This document shows, one piece after another, positions 29,309 to 37,735 of a stretch of DNA of 64,000 nt. Position 1 is the stretch's first letter. Each line of letters starts with the position of its first letter. Under the pieces are notes generated by a model. It was not told the DNA's origin. It made no database searches and worked only from the letters and a program-made list of their open reading frames with translations. The position numbers were made by a program, and so were the translations under genes. The stretch is from Trichlorobacter ammonificans (GTDB lineage Bacteria > Desulfobacterota > Desulfuromonadia > Geobacterales > Pseudopelobacteraceae), in contig NZ_OW150024.1 of assembly GCF_933509905.1 (NCBI RefSeq), positions 2,220,001-2,284,000 on the forward strand, written 5' to 3'.

Positions 29309-29911
29309 TCAGCCGTTCAGCAGTTTCACCGTGGCCCGCCCATCCGGGTAGTAGTCGATGATGTTCAGGCAGCCGTAGTTCTGCTCGATGTTGAACATGT
29401 TCACCAGCGGTGCGCCGATGGCATGGAGTAGGATCACCCGGTTCACCCCGCCATGCCCCACCAGCAGGATCTCCTGCCCCCGGTGGCGCTCCACCACCTC
29501 CCGCACCACCGGCATCACCCGCGCATCCACATCCAGCAGGTTTTCCCCCTGGGTCACCCGGTAGTTCACCAGATCGTTCAGGCGGGCCTGCCATTCCTCG
29601 GGCCAGCGGCTCTGAATCTCCTGCCAGGTCAGCCCCTCCCAGATGCCGATGTTCAGCTCCCGCAGTTCGGGGCGGAACACCGGCTGAATGGCGAACTGCC
29701 CGCAGATGATCTCCGCGCCGGTGCGGCAGCGGGTCAGGTCGCTGGAGTAGCAGGCGGAGATACGGCTGTCGCTCAGGCGGTCTTTCAATTGATGGTACTG
29801 CTCAACCCCCAGGTCGGTGAGGGCAACGTCGGTCTGGCCGTTGTAGCGGCGCTCTTCATGTCCTTCCACCTGGCCGTGGCGGATCAGGTAGATGCGGGTG
29901 GACGGGGTCAT
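29309..29911 (-). CDS. cobC: Histidine phosphatase, probable alpha-ribazole phosphatase CobC
   Basis: 200 aa phosphoglycerate-mutase-like fold. The catalytic motif is YLIRHGQVEGHEERRYNG; the second His is in LLVGHGGVNRVIL and the acid in ELNIGIWEGLTWQEI. The YNGQTDVALTDLG stretch fits the CobC branch. The cobU-cobT operon is only 3 kb away but on the other strand, so the B12 role is an inference. Confidence 0.75.
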   Translation of the reverse strand: MTPSTRIYLIRHGQVEGHEERRYNGQTDVALTDLGVEQYHQLKDRLSDSRISACYSSDLTRCRTGAEIICGQFAIQPVFRPELRELNIGIWEGLTWQEIQSRWPEEWQARLNDLVNYRVTQGENLLDVDARVMPVVREVVERHRGQEILLVGHGGVNRVILLHAIGAPLVNMFNIEQNYGCLNIIDYYPDGRATVKLLNG

Positions 29912-29922
29912 AGGTTCCTCGC

Positions 29923-30408
29923 TTACTTACCGCAGCATTTCTTGTACTTCAGCCCACTGCCGCAGGTACAGGGATCGTTGCGGCCCACCTTGCTGACGAT
30001 GATCGGCTGGTTCTTGACCATCACGCCGTCCGCAAAGTACCAGCGGCCGTCCTGCCTGAGAAACCGGCTGTTCTCGTGATGGGCCCGTGCGGCACCCCCC
30101 TGCTCCCGGAAGCGGGCGATGAATTCAACCTGACCGACGTCGTCCGTGGGTCCCCCCTTGTCGGTGGCCACGATCTGCAGCCCCAGCCACTCAGAGCTTT
30201 CGGCCCAGGCCCTGGTGCCGTCATGGTCGTAGTTCTGGCGATGGTCGGGATGGGTGCTTTCGAAGACAAAGTCCATCTCGGTGGTGGCGTAGGCCGCATA
30301 GCGGGCCCGCATCAGCGCTTCCGCCGTTTCGGCGGGGCGGAGGTTTTTGATGATCGGCAGGCAGCAATCGGTGTAGCTGCTGCCGCTGCCGCAGGGACAG
30401 CTGCTCAT
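29923..30408 (-). CDS. YchJ-family protein with SEC-C zinc motifs
   Basis: 161 aa. Two SEC-C motifs flank the protein: [13 protein letters not shown] at the N-terminus and [14 protein letters not shown] at the C-terminus. The middle is the YchJ-like NTF2-type domain ([24 protein letters not shown]). The start at 30408 overlaps the thioesterase stop (ATGA). The function is unknown; zinc binding is expected. Confidence 0.9.
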   Translation of the reverse strand: MSSCPCGSGSSYTDCCLPIIKNLRPAETAEALMRARYAAYATTEMDFVFESTHPDHRQNYDHDGTRAWAESSEWLGLQIVATDKGGPTDDVGQVEFIARFREQGGAARAHHENSRFLRQDGRWYFADGVMVKNQPIIVSKVGRNDPCTCGSGLKYKKCCGK

Positions 30409-30893
30409 GACTGATTCTCCTTCTTGATGGTGATGCAGAGGCACTGCCCCTCGGCAAACAGGGTGTCGCCGCAGAACAGGCGGCCGTGCACCATGATTTT
30501 GCGCCCTTCAACCGATACCACCCGGCTCTCCAGGGTAACGACCTTCTGAATGGGCAGCATGGCCCGGAAGCTGATGTTGAGGTTCCCCACCACAATGGCG
30601 TAGCCGGCGGCCCAGGCGGCCAGCCCCAGGCCCTCGTCCATCACCGCCGCCACGGCGCCGCCGTGGGCGTGACCGGGAGGCCCCTCGGTCTCGGGACCGA
30701 ACCAGATGCGGGCGTGCAGGTGCTGCTCGGCGTCGCGGAAGTACCGGACCCGGAAACGGTCGCCGTCCGGCTGTCCCGATACGAACCGGAGGGAATCCCC
30801 CACCAGGGAGGGGGCATCGAAAAGGGTCCAGTCCGGTGCGCCGCTCAGGTCAACTGCCGCACCGGCTGCATGTTCTTCGGATGATGCCGTCAC
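30405..30893 (-). CDS. PaaI/YbgC-type hotdog thioesterase
   Basis: 162 aa. The hotdog signature [21 protein letters not shown] contains the conserved Gly and Asp/Glu of acyl-CoA thioesterases, followed by the second beta part [19 protein letters not shown]. It leads a two-gene operon with the YchJ protein. The substrate is unknown. Confidence 0.88.
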   Translation of the reverse strand: MTASSEEHAAGAAVDLSGAPDWTLFDAPSLVGDSLRFVSGQPDGDRFRVRYFRDAEQHLHARIWFGPETEGPPGHAHGGAVAAVMDEGLGLAAWAAGYAIVVGNLNISFRAMLPIQKVVTLESRVVSVEGRKIMVHGRLFCGDTLFAEGQCLCITIKKENQS

Positions 30894-31043
30894 TGAATCG
30901 TCTCCTTCAAAAAAAATCGTCCCCGGTGTGCCGCGGACGGTGCAGCATAGCAGACTGCGTGCTGCGAATAAAGGGGGAACGGTTCGGTGCCGACTATGCT
31001 ATACTTAATGTGCTGGCAGACTCCATGAGAGGAGGTGGCGGTC

Positions 31044-31211
31044 ATGAAAGGAATGACGATGATGACGATGCCCCACATGCCGCGGCGCATGACGATGATG
31101 CCGATGATCGCCCGGCACGAAGCCATGATCCGGCGTATGCCCAACCATAATGTTCATGTCATCACCCATCACGGCAAGATGATGCTGGGACGCAAAGGCC
31201 GGACGAAATAG
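31044..31211 (+). CDS. Met/His-rich miniprotein, unknown function
   Basis: 55 aa with a strong ribosome site (GAGGAGG) and a TATACT -10-like box about 40 bases upstream. Fourteen of 55 residues are Met and six are His, in MxM and MxxM patterns (MKGMTMMTMPHMPRRMTMM), then HNVHVITHHGKMM and a basic tail. Such spacing can bind Cu(I) or Ag(I). No membrane helix or signal peptide is evident. It is followed by a strong hairpin. Chance ORF cannot be excluded. Confidence 0.5.
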   Translation: MKGMTMMTMPHMPRRMTMMPMIARHEAMIRRMPNHNVHVITHHGKMMLGRKGRTK

Positions 31212-31234
31212 TCCCTGCGTGCCCCGAACGAGAA

Positions 31235-31260
31235 ACGGCCCGGAACTTTTTCCGGGCCGT
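31235..31260. terminator. Hairpin terminator between convergent genes
   Basis: ACGGCCCGGAA/TTCCGGGCCGT with a short T-rich loop between the miniprotein and the AcuI-type gene. No long U-run follows on either strand, so strength is uncertain. Confidence 0.6.
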
Positions 31261-31274
31261 TGTCCGTTCAGGAC

Positions 31275-32273
31275 TCAAGGCAGTTTCACCACGGTGCGCC
31301 CCCGGGCGCCGCCGGCCAGCATGGCACGTATCGCCTCCTCCAGCCCGTCAAGGCCGACCTCGTGCACCGCAGCCCCCAGGTTGTCCAGCTTCCAGTCCGT
31401 GGCCAGCCGCTGCCAGACCTGGCGGCGCGGTGCCATGGGGCACTGCACCGAATCGATCCCCAGAAGGCTCACCCCCCGCAGGATAAAGGGAAACACAGTG
31501 ACGTTCAGTTCCGCCGATGCCACCAGGCCGCAGCAGGTGACGGTACCGCCGTAGCGGGTGGACTTGAGGGTCGCACTCAGGGTGGTGCCCCCCACCACAT
31601 CCACCACCCCGGCCCACCGCTCCTTCAGAAGCGGCCGCTCGGCCCCCTGCAACAACTCGTCGCGGTGGATCACCGCAGCAGCCCCCAGCCCTTTCAGCAA
31701 CTCCTCCTCCGCCATTTTTCCGGTGGCGGCGGTGACCCGGTACCCGGCTTTGGCCAGCAAGGCAACGGCGATGCTGCCCACCCCGCCGCTGGCGCCGGTG
31801 ACCAGGATATCCCCCTGGTCCGGAGTCACGCCGCCTGCCACCAGTTTCAGCACCGACAGGGCCGCGGTGAACCCGGCGGTGCCCAGCGCCATGCTTTCCC
31901 GCAGCGAAAGCCCATCCGGCAGCGGCACCACCCAGGCGGACGGTACCCGGATATACTGGCCAAAGCCGCCGCTGGTGTTCATCCCCAGGTCGTAGCCGGT
32001 GACCAGCACCTCCGCCCCCACCGGGAAGCTGCCGTCGCTGCAGGCGGCCACCGTGCCGGCGGCGTCGATGCCGGGGGTGTGAGGAAAGTTTTTGGTGACC
32101 CCGGGATTGCCGGTGGCGGACAGGGCATCCTTGTAGTTGAGGGAGGACCAGGCCACCCGGATCAGCACCTCTCCGGACGGCAGGTCGGCAACCGCACGCC
32201 GGCCGATCCGGCGGCTGAACTGTTTGGGAGCGGTCTCTTCAACGATCAGGGCTGTGAAGCTGGTGGATTCCAT
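31275..32273 (-). CDS. YhdH/YhfP-type quinone oxidoreductase (AcuI, acryloyl-CoA reductase family)
   Basis: 332 aa zinc-independent medium-chain reductase. The NADPH-binding motif is ILVTGASGGVGSIAVALLAKAGY, and the family signatures SSLNYKDALSATGNPGVTKNFPHTPGIDAAG and TGYDLGMNTSGGFGQYIRVP are intact. AcuI enzymes reduce acryloyl-CoA to propionyl-CoA with NADPH. It is monocistronic, divergent from the cobalamin operon. Confidence 0.9.
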   Translation of the reverse strand: MESTSFTALIVEETAPKQFSRRIGRRAVADLPSGEVLIRVAWSSLNYKDALSATGNPGVTKNFPHTPGIDAAGTVAACSDGSFPVGAEVLVTGYDLGMNTSGGFGQYIRVPSAWVVPLPDGLSLRESMALGTAGFTAALSVLKLVAGGVTPDQGDILVTGASGGVGSIAVALLAKAGYRVTAATGKMAEEELLKGLGAAAVIHRDELLQGAERPLLKERWAGVVDVVGGTTLSATLKSTRYGGTVTCCGLVASAELNVTVFPFILRGVSLLGIDSVQCPMAPRRQVWQRLATDWKLDNLGAAVHEVGLDGLEEAIRAMLAGGARGRTVVKLP

Positions 32274-32354
32274 GGTTTCTTCCCCCCGTATCCGGCAAAC
32301 GTCGGTATTGCCTGTGCCTACGATAGAGCTCGCCGGCTGTATCCGTCAATCAGT

Positions 32355-32383
32355 TTGACATTTGCGGACCCCATTGCTACAAC
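32355..32383 (+). promoter_or_regulatory. Promoter of the cobalamin-riboswitch operon
   Basis: TTGACA at 32355-32360, 17 bases, then TACAAC at 32378-32383. The predicted start (about 32390) is just ahead of the aptamer. Confidence 0.65.
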
Positions 32384-32485
32384 GGGTCACTATTCGCGTC
32401 GGACCAGGGGAAGGAGGTGCAAATCCTCCGCTGTCCCGCAGCCGTAACAGGAACTGTTTCCTGAAGCCGGAATGCCTGCCCGATG
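32384..32485 (+). promoter_or_regulatory. Cobalamin (AdoCbl-type) riboswitch aptamer
   Basis: Carries the conserved B12-box chain in order: AGGGGAA, GGAGGTGCAAATCCTCC, GCTGTCCCGCAGCCGTAA, a short variable hairpin AGGAACTGTTTCCTG, and AAGCCGGAATGCCTGCC. It lies in the leader of cobU. The expression platform is most likely the terminator at 32698; a repeat element is inserted between the two. Confidence 0.93.
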
Positions 32486-32501
32486 CATGCTTTACCGAAG
32501 A

Positions 32502-32631
32502 CTTGAAAACGTGATGAGGAAGGCCGGATACGAGGCGCATGGAGCGCAGCGACTGAGACATACCATGCCAGGTAGTCGAGGAAGCGAGCACCACGCAACG
32601 AAGTAGACGGCCTCCGCAGTAGTTTTTCAAG
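32502..32631 (+). repeat. Repeat family C, palindromic element in the riboswitch leader
   Basis: About 130 bases with imperfect terminal inverted repeats: CTTGAAAACGTGATGAGGAAGG at the left against CTTGAAAAACTACTGCGGAGG read from the right. The inside is GC-rich with no coding frame of its own. It is MITE-like and sits between the B12 aptamer and its terminator. Confidence 0.65.
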
Positions 32632-32671
32632 GCTTTGGTGCGGAACCTCCGTGGAAAGAGGGGCCAAAGCC
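32631..32671 (+). other. Hairpin in cobU leader
   Basis: GGCTTTGG/CCAAAGCC with an inner CCTC/GAGG pair, right after the repeat element. It may be the antiterminator arm or a separate stem of the riboswitch expression platform. Confidence 0.45.
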
Positions 32672-32697
32672 GTGGTGATTTCATACATGGTTTTCGT

Positions 32698-32730
32698 GCC
32701 CCTGTTCCGGTTGTCGGAGCAGGGGCTTTT
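32698..32730 (+). terminator. Riboswitch-controlled terminator upstream of cobU
   Basis: GCCCCTG-T-TCCG/CGGA-G-CAGGGGC stem followed by TTTTCATTT, 79 bases before the cobU start. The position suits transcription attenuation by the cobalamin aptamer. Confidence 0.8.
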
Positions 32731-32808
32731 CATTTCAGCCCCCTGCCGCCTCACGGCGATAGCTGCGCTGATCCCATCCGTGATCCGGCAGGGGAAACAG
32801 GAGCACCC

Positions 32809-33339
32809 ATGTCACGCATTATCCTCGTCACCGGCGGCGCCCGCAGCGGCAAAAGCGGCTTCGCGGAACACCTGGCCCTCTCCCACGGCGCTCCCCGCTG
32901 TTATCTGGCCACGGCCCAAGCCTGGGACAAGGAGATGCAAGAGCGGATCGAACGGCACCGGAAACGGCGGAACGATGGCTGGCAGACCGTGGAGGAGCCG
33001 CTGCAGCTGGCCTCTACCCTGACCCGGCTGGACGGCGGCTGCCGGGTAATCCTGGTGGACTGCGTGACCCTCTGGCTGACCAACCTGCTGCTGGCCCGTG
33101 AGCAGGAGCCCGATGCCGAGGAGCAGATCATTGCCCTGGTTCGCGACCTGACGGAACAGCTGCGCCGGATGACCACCCCGGTGATTCTGGTGACCAACGA
33201 GGTGGGATCGGGAATCGTGCCGGAGAACCGGCTGGCCCGCCTGTTCCGCGACCTGGCCGGCCGGGCCAATCAACTGCTGGCTGCTGCCGCCGATGAGGTG
33301 CAGGTCGTGATCAGCGGCTTGCCGCTCAAACTGAAGTAA
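32809..33339 (+). CDS. cobU: Adenosylcobinamide kinase / guanylyltransferase CobU
   Basis: 176 aa. The P-loop is TGGARSGKSGFAEHLA at residues 8-15. CYLATAQAWDKEMQERIERHRKRR contains the GTP/guanylylation histidine region, and VDCVTLWLTNLL and VTNEVGSGIVPENRLARLFRDLAG are family motifs. It activates cobinamide as the GDP ester for lower-ligand attachment. First gene behind the riboswitch. Confidence 0.96.
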   Translation: MSRIILVTGGARSGKSGFAEHLALSHGAPRCYLATAQAWDKEMQERIERHRKRRNDGWQTVEEPLQLASTLTRLDGGCRVILVDCVTLWLTNLLLAREQEPDAEEQIIALVRDLTEQLRRMTTPVILVTNEVGSGIVPENRLARLFRDLAGRANQLLAAAADEVQVVISGLPLKLK

Positions 33340-33381
33340 CGCTGCCCTGCCCCATTACCACAGCCCCACGAGGAGACTCCC

Positions 33382-34428
33382 ATGCTTACTTCCACCCTTT
33401 CAGCCATTACTCCCCTTGATGCAGCATTTCTCGCCAGCATCCAGGCCCGCCTGGACAACAAGACCAAGCCCCTGGGCTCCCTGGGACGGCTGGAGGAGTT
33501 CGCCTGCCGCATCTGCGCCATCCACGGCAGCGACACGCCGGACCTTGCAAAAAAGGTAATCTTCACCTTTGCCGCGGACCACGGCATCACCGAGGAAGGG
33601 GTATCCCTCTATCCCCGGGAGGTGACGGCCCAGATGGTGCTGAACTTCCTGCGGGGCGGGGCCGGGGTCAACGTGCTGGCCCGCCATGCCGGGGCCGAGG
33701 TGCGGGTGGTGGATGTGGGGGTTGACCACGACTTCGGTGACTGTCCGGGGCTGATCCATGCCAAGGTGGCCCGGGGCACCCGCAACTTTGCCAGGGGACC
33801 GGCCATGACCCGTGACGAACTGGCGGCGGCCCTTGTCGTGGGCATCAGGCTGGCCGACCAGTGCAAGGCCGAAGGGATCGGCCTGGTGGGAACCGGCGAG
33901 ATGGGGATCGGCAACACCAGCCCCTCCTCGGCCATCATCGCCGCCATCGGCGGCTTCACGCCGGAACAGGTGACCCACCGCGGCACCGGCATCGGCGACG
34001 AGGCACTGCGGGTCAAAATCACTGCCATCGGGAACGGGCTGGAGCTGAACCGGCCGGACCCGGCCGACCCCCTGGAGGTGCTGCAGAAGGTGGGCGGCCT
34101 GGAAATCGCGGCCATTGCCGGGCTGGTGCTGGGCTGCGCCGCCAACCGGATTCCGGTGATCGCGGACGGCTTCATCTCCACCGCCGGGGCGCTCATCGCC
34201 AGTGAACTCACCCCCCATGTGAAAGAGTACCTCTTTGCGGCCCACGAATCGGTGGAGGTGGGACATCGCTTCATGCTGGAGCGGATCGGCATCCGGCCGA
34301 TCCTGAATCTGGACCTGCGCCTGGGGGAAGGGACCGGCGGAGCCCTGGCCATGCCGCTTCTGGAAGCCGGAGTAAAGATCCTGGCCGAGATGGCGACGTT
34401 TGAACAGGCCGGCGTCACCGGCCATTAA
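33382..34428 (+). CDS. cobT: Nicotinate-nucleotide--dimethylbenzimidazole phosphoribosyltransferase CobT
   Basis: 348 aa, full length. [48 protein letters not shown] and [14 protein letters not shown] are CobT signatures, and the catalytic Glu lies in the C-terminal [21 protein letters not shown]. It makes the alpha-ribotide of the lower ligand base, probably a benzimidazole supplied by the next gene. Confidence 0.97.
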   Translation: MLTSTLSAITPLDAAFLASIQARLDNKTKPLGSLGRLEEFACRICAIHGSDTPDLAKKVIFTFAADHGITEEGVSLYPREVTAQMVLNFLRGGAGVNVLARHAGAEVRVVDVGVDHDFGDCPGLIHAKVARGTRNFARGPAMTRDELAAALVVGIRLADQCKAEGIGLVGTGEMGIGNTSPSSAIIAAIGGFTPEQVTHRGTGIGDEALRVKITAIGNGLELNRPDPADPLEVLQKVGGLEIAAIAGLVLGCAANRIPVIADGFISTAGALIASELTPHVKEYLFAAHESVEVGHRFMLERIGIRPILNLDLRLGEGTGGALAMPLLEAGVKILAEMATFEQAGVTGH

Positions 34429-34430
34429 GC

Positions 34431-34548
34431 GGTTGTTGAAAACAGCCATCTCGCCGCCGTCCTCAAAAGCCCCTGTGTGCGGTGTAGCGCTGCTACGCCT
34501 CCGTGGGGCTTTTTGCGGGTGCGACGATCTGACTATTTCTGAACAACC
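34431..34548 (+). repeat. Repeat family A, full copy (118 bases)
   Basis: Ends GGTTGTTGAAAACAGCC and CTATTTCTGAACAACC are imperfect inverted repeats. The body matches the 58910 copy almost base for base (TCTCGCCGCCGTCCTC, CCTGTGTGCGGTGT, GTGCGACGATCTGACTATT). It starts two bases after the cobT stop and carries no gene. Confidence 0.85.
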
Positions 34549-34582
34549 TTACGTTTGTTAACAATGTGTTAATGGAGCGTCC

Positions 34583-35893
34583 ATGAAAACCCAGCTTGAG
34601 CAGGCCCGCGAGGGGATCGTTACCCCCCAGATGCAGCAGGTGGCGGACAACGAAGGGGTCTGCGCCGAGCAGGTCCGCAGCGGCGTGGCTGCCGGCACCA
34701 TCGTCATCCCCTGGAACCACAACCGCAAGCCGGCGCGGGTGGCCGGCATCGGCGCGGGGTTGCGCACCAAGGTGAACGCCTCCATCGGCACCTCCTCCGA
34801 CATCATCGATTATGCCGCTGAAGTCAGAAAGGCTCTGGCTGCCCAGGAAACCGGGGCCGACACCCTGATGGAACTGTCGGTGGGCGGCGACCTGGACCGG
34901 GTGCGGCAGGAGGTGATCGCCGCCGTTGACCTGCCGGTGGGCAATGTGCCGCTCTACCAGGCGTTCTGCGAAGCGGCCCGCAAATACGGCGATCCCAACC
35001 GGCTTGACCCGGAGGAGCTGTTCGACCTGATCGAGCGCCAGTGTGCCGACGGCATGGCCTTCATGGCGGTGCACTGCGGCATCAACTTCTGCACCATTGA
35101 ACGCCTGAAAAAGCAGGGCTACCGCTACGGCGGCCTGGTCAGCAAGGGGGGAGTCTCCATGGTGGCCTGGATGCTGGCCAACAACCGGGAAAACCCGCTC
35201 TATGAGCAGTTTGACCGGGTGGCGGCCATCCTGAAAAAGTATGACACGGTACTGTCGCTGGGGAACGGCCTGCGGGCCGGGGCGATCCACGATTCATCGG
35301 ACCGGGCCCAGATTCAGGAGCTGCTTTTCAACTGCGAACTGGCCGAGCTGGGGCGGGAGATGGGCTGCCAGATGCTGGTGGAGGGACCGGGCCATGTGCC
35401 GCTGGATGAGATCGAGGGGAATATCAAGCTGCAGAAGCGGATGAGCGGCAACGCCCCCTACTACATGCTGGGGCCGATCCCCACCGACGTGGCTCCCGGC
35501 TTCGACCACATCACCGCCGCCATCGGCGCGGCCCAGTCCAGCCGCTTCGGGGCCGACCTGATCTGCTACATCACCCCGGCTGAGCACCTGGCCCTGCCCA
35601 CGGAGCAGGACGTGCGGGACGGGGTCAAGGCAGCCCGCATCGCCGCCTATATTGGGGACATGAACAAATACCCGGAACGGATGCGGCAGCGGGACAAGGA
35701 GATGTCCAAGGCCCGCCGCGACCTGGACTGGCAGAAGCAGTTCGAGTTGGCCCTGTTCCCGGAGGATGCCCGGGCCATCCGGGCCGGCCGCACCCCGGAG
35801 GATGAGGCCACCTGCACCATGTGCGGCGACTTCTGCGCCTCCCGGGGGGCGGGCAAACTGTTTGCCGCCGACCTGCGGGGCGACAAAGCCTGA
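34583..35893 (+). CDS. bzaF: ThiC-superfamily radical SAM enzyme, probable 5-hydroxybenzimidazole synthase BzaF
   Basis: 436 aa, the short ThiC architecture. The C-terminal cluster motif is CTMCGDFCAS, and the substrate loops TKVNASIGTSSD, VEGPGHVPLDEIE and YYMLGPIPTDVAPGFDHIT are present. BzaF and ThiC share fold and substrate (aminoimidazole ribotide) but give 5-hydroxybenzimidazole or the thiamin pyrimidine. BzaF is preferred because the gene follows cobU-cobT behind a B12 riboswitch, has no TPP riboswitch, and differs from usual ThiC at MELSVGGDLD and GLVSKGGVSMVAWML. No bzaC methyltransferase is seen nearby, so the product would stay 5-hydroxy. A true ThiC remains possible. Confidence 0.75.
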   Translation: MKTQLEQAREGIVTPQMQQVADNEGVCAEQVRSGVAAGTIVIPWNHNRKPARVAGIGAGLRTKVNASIGTSSDIIDYAAEVRKALAAQETGADTLMELSVGGDLDRVRQEVIAAVDLPVGNVPLYQAFCEAARKYGDPNRLDPEELFDLIERQCADGMAFMAVHCGINFCTIERLKKQGYRYGGLVSKGGVSMVAWMLANNRENPLYEQFDRVAAILKKYDTVLSLGNGLRAGAIHDSSDRAQIQELLFNCELAELGREMGCQMLVEGPGHVPLDEIEGNIKLQKRMSGNAPYYMLGPIPTDVAPGFDHITAAIGAAQSSRFGADLICYITPAEHLALPTEQDVRDGVKAARIAAYIGDMNKYPERMRQRDKEMSKARRDLDWQKQFELALFPEDARAIRAGRTPEDEATCTMCGDFCASRGAGKLFAADLRGDKA

Positions 35894-35954
35894 TGACAGG
35901 GTACCCGGCCGCTGGTATCATACTCTGCCACGATCCCGCAGCCGAAGGAACGCC

Positions 35955-36998
35955 ATGACCACTCCCGTTGAAACATCCCTGCATCGGACCCTGCCCCTGA
36001 CCGACGACCTGAAGGCCCGCCGGCGCTACATGGTTGTCGATGAACCGGTTGCCGGCAACTTCCGCTTCGGCCTGTTGCTGGAAGATCTGGACATCATGGC
36101 GGAGCAGGCCGCCCTGGGGTACGCCCGCAGCATCCACCCCGACGCCAAGGTGGTCACCGCCGCCATCGACAACATCATTGTCCGTCATGTGGTGGATATC
36201 GACCGGGACATCCAGATCGATGCCCGGATCAACCAGGTGGGACGCTCCTCCATGGTGGTGGGGATGCGGGTGGAGCATGCCGGCAACCCGCCCACCCATA
36301 TCGCCTCCTGCTACTTCACCATGGTGGCCCGGGGTGGCGAGGCGGCGGAAGAAAGCCGCGTGCTGCCCCCGCTTGAGTATCGGGACGAGCTGGAGCAGCG
36401 CCGGGCCGAGAAGGCCCTGAAGGAGCGGGAACTGTACCGCCAGCAGCAGGCTGCCCTGAAGGAGCCCCCCAGCCGCGAGGAGTACGAGCTTTTGCAACGG
36501 CTGCACCTGGCCCAGGACGATCCCGGCTTCAGCGGTCTCAAGGCTGACCGTCTGGTGGTGGATGCCTGGGAGCGGATGTACCCGGAGCAGGAGTACGTGC
36601 CGCACCGCATCTTCGGCGGCTACATTATCCGCCGGGCCTACGAACTCTCCTCCATCTGCGCCGAGCTGGTGGCCCCCAACCGGCCGATCATTGCGGCGGT
36701 CAACCGGATCAACTTCTTTCATCCGGTCCGGCTGGGGGACAAACTGCACTACACCTGCCGGGTGGTCTACACCGACGAAAGCTTCATCTGCGTCGAAGCC
36801 GGCATCGAGCGGGTCAGCCGCGACCGCACCAGCAAGGCCCTCTCCAACTCCTGCCTGTTCACCTTTGTCAACGTGGACAGCGACCTGCGCCACCAGCCGG
36901 TGCCTCCCATCTACCCCACCACCTATGCCGAGGATGCCCGCTACCTGGCGGCACACCGCAGCCACCGAGCCATGGCCGGGCACTACGCCCTGATCTGA
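35955..36998 (+). CDS. Two-domain hotdog acyl-CoA thioesterase
   Basis: 347 aa. Two hotdog folds are visible: residues ~40-130 (AALGYARSIHPDAKVVTAAID ... SMVVGMRVEHAG) and ~215-330 (RIFGGYIIRRAYELSSICAEL ... FFHPVRLGDKLHYTCRVVY). The BFIT/ACOT9 type of tandem acyl-CoA hydrolase has this layout. A charged linker (RRAEKALKERELYRQQQAALK) joins them. It lies 61 bases after bzaF but has no obvious role in B12 synthesis. Confidence 0.87.
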   Translation: MTTPVETSLHRTLPLTDDLKARRRYMVVDEPVAGNFRFGLLLEDLDIMAEQAALGYARSIHPDAKVVTAAIDNIIVRHVVDIDRDIQIDARINQVGRSSMVVGMRVEHAGNPPTHIASCYFTMVARGGEAAEESRVLPPLEYRDELEQRRAEKALKERELYRQQQAALKEPPSREEYELLQRLHLAQDDPGFSGLKADRLVVDAWERMYPEQEYVPHRIFGGYIIRRAYELSSICAELVAPNRPIIAAVNRINFFHPVRLGDKLHYTCRVVYTDESFICVEAGIERVSRDRTSKALSNSCLFTFVNVDSDLRHQPVPPIYPTTYAEDARYLAAHRSHRAMAGHYALI

Positions 36999-37012
36999 AG
37001 TATGGACGGAGA

Positions 37013-37198
37013 TCAGGATATTTCCGCCGGCTCCTCCCGGATAAAGAGCAGAAACGCCATGGCCGGCCGCCGGCTGCTCTCCCGCATGGCGAACTGCATG
37101 CCGTCGAACCGCCAGCCTTTGGCGGTCCACTCGTTCAACGCCTCTTCAATGGCCTCTTCCGTCACATTGGACAGCTCGACAACCTTGTACTGCAGCAT
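37013..37198 (-). CDS. DUF4177-family small protein
   Basis: 61 aa from ATG 37198 (GTGGGG upstream; a GTG two codons earlier is possible). The pattern LQYKVVELSN...EALNEWTAKGWRFDGMQFA...RPAMAFLLFIRE is typical of DUF4177, a short alpha/beta domain of unknown function. Monocistronic. Confidence 0.85.
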   Translation of the reverse strand: MLQYKVVELSNVTEEAIEEALNEWTAKGWRFDGMQFAMRESSRRPAMAFLLFIREEPAEIS

Positions 37199-37296
37199 GG
37201 TCACCCCACAGCTTTTTTATTGACACGACATAAAAAATACACTAAATGGATAGTTCCTTTCCGGCGGAAGTTCAGCCGGTTGTCATCCACCCAGAT

Positions 37297-37373
37297 GGCT
37301 GCTTAGCTCAGTTGGTTAGAGCATACGCTTCATACGCGTGCGGTCCGGGGTTCGAGTCCCTGAGCAGCCACCA
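37297..37373 (+). tRNA. tRNA with CAT anticodon, probably elongator tRNA-Met
   Basis: A 77-nt cloverleaf with encoded CCA. The acceptor GGCTGCT pairs with AGCAGCC and the anticodon loop is TTCATAC. The first pair is G:C, so it is not the initiator. A lysidine-modified tRNA-Ile2 is the alternative. An integrase remnant follows at once. Confidence 0.9.
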
Positions 37374-37406
37374 AAACTTAGTCCGGCATAGTCCGTTGCA
37401 GTACAG

Positions 37407-37440
37407 AAGCCCTTGAGAAATCAAGGGCTTTTTCTTTTTT
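37407..37440 (+). terminator. Terminator after tRNA-Met
   Basis: AGCCCTTGA/TCAAGGGCT stem with AAA loop, then TTTTTCTTTTTT. Confidence 0.88.
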
Positions 37441-37441
37441 A

Positions 37442-37735
37442 TTGTCCGCCGTTGTCCGTATTACTCTACCCGAATCCAGAATCCGTATCGGCGCCATGCC
37501 CCTTGAAGAGGTGAAGGCGCCGGACCCGCTCAAGGCGCTGCAACGAGTCGAGGCGAGAGGATTGCTTGAAACCGCCCACCGTGTCAAGACCATCATCGCT
37601 CAGGTACTGCGCCATGCCATCGTCCACGGACGACGGGCGGATCGTGACTGCACGGCAGACGTGAAAGGCGCGATCCGTGCCGCATTGAGCAAGGTGATGC
37701 TTGCAGGAAAGGGGCTCAACGTCATATTCTCTTGA
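37442..37735 (+). pseudogene. Remnant of a tyrosine-recombinase (phage/island) integrase
   Basis: A 97-codon open stretch. The readable part, PLEEVKAPDPLKALQRVEARGLLETAHRVKTIIAQVLRHAIVHGRRADRDCTAD, matches the core-binding domain of P4-type integrases. It lacks the N-terminal Arm-binding domain and the catalytic R-H-R-Y domain. Its position 70 bases from a tRNA 3' end is the usual attachment site, so this is a scar of a past integration. Confidence 0.8.

Noticed and set aside
34549-34582. TPP riboswitch before the ThiC-like gene
   Set aside because: Only about 34 bases lie between repeat A and the start; no thi-box words are present.
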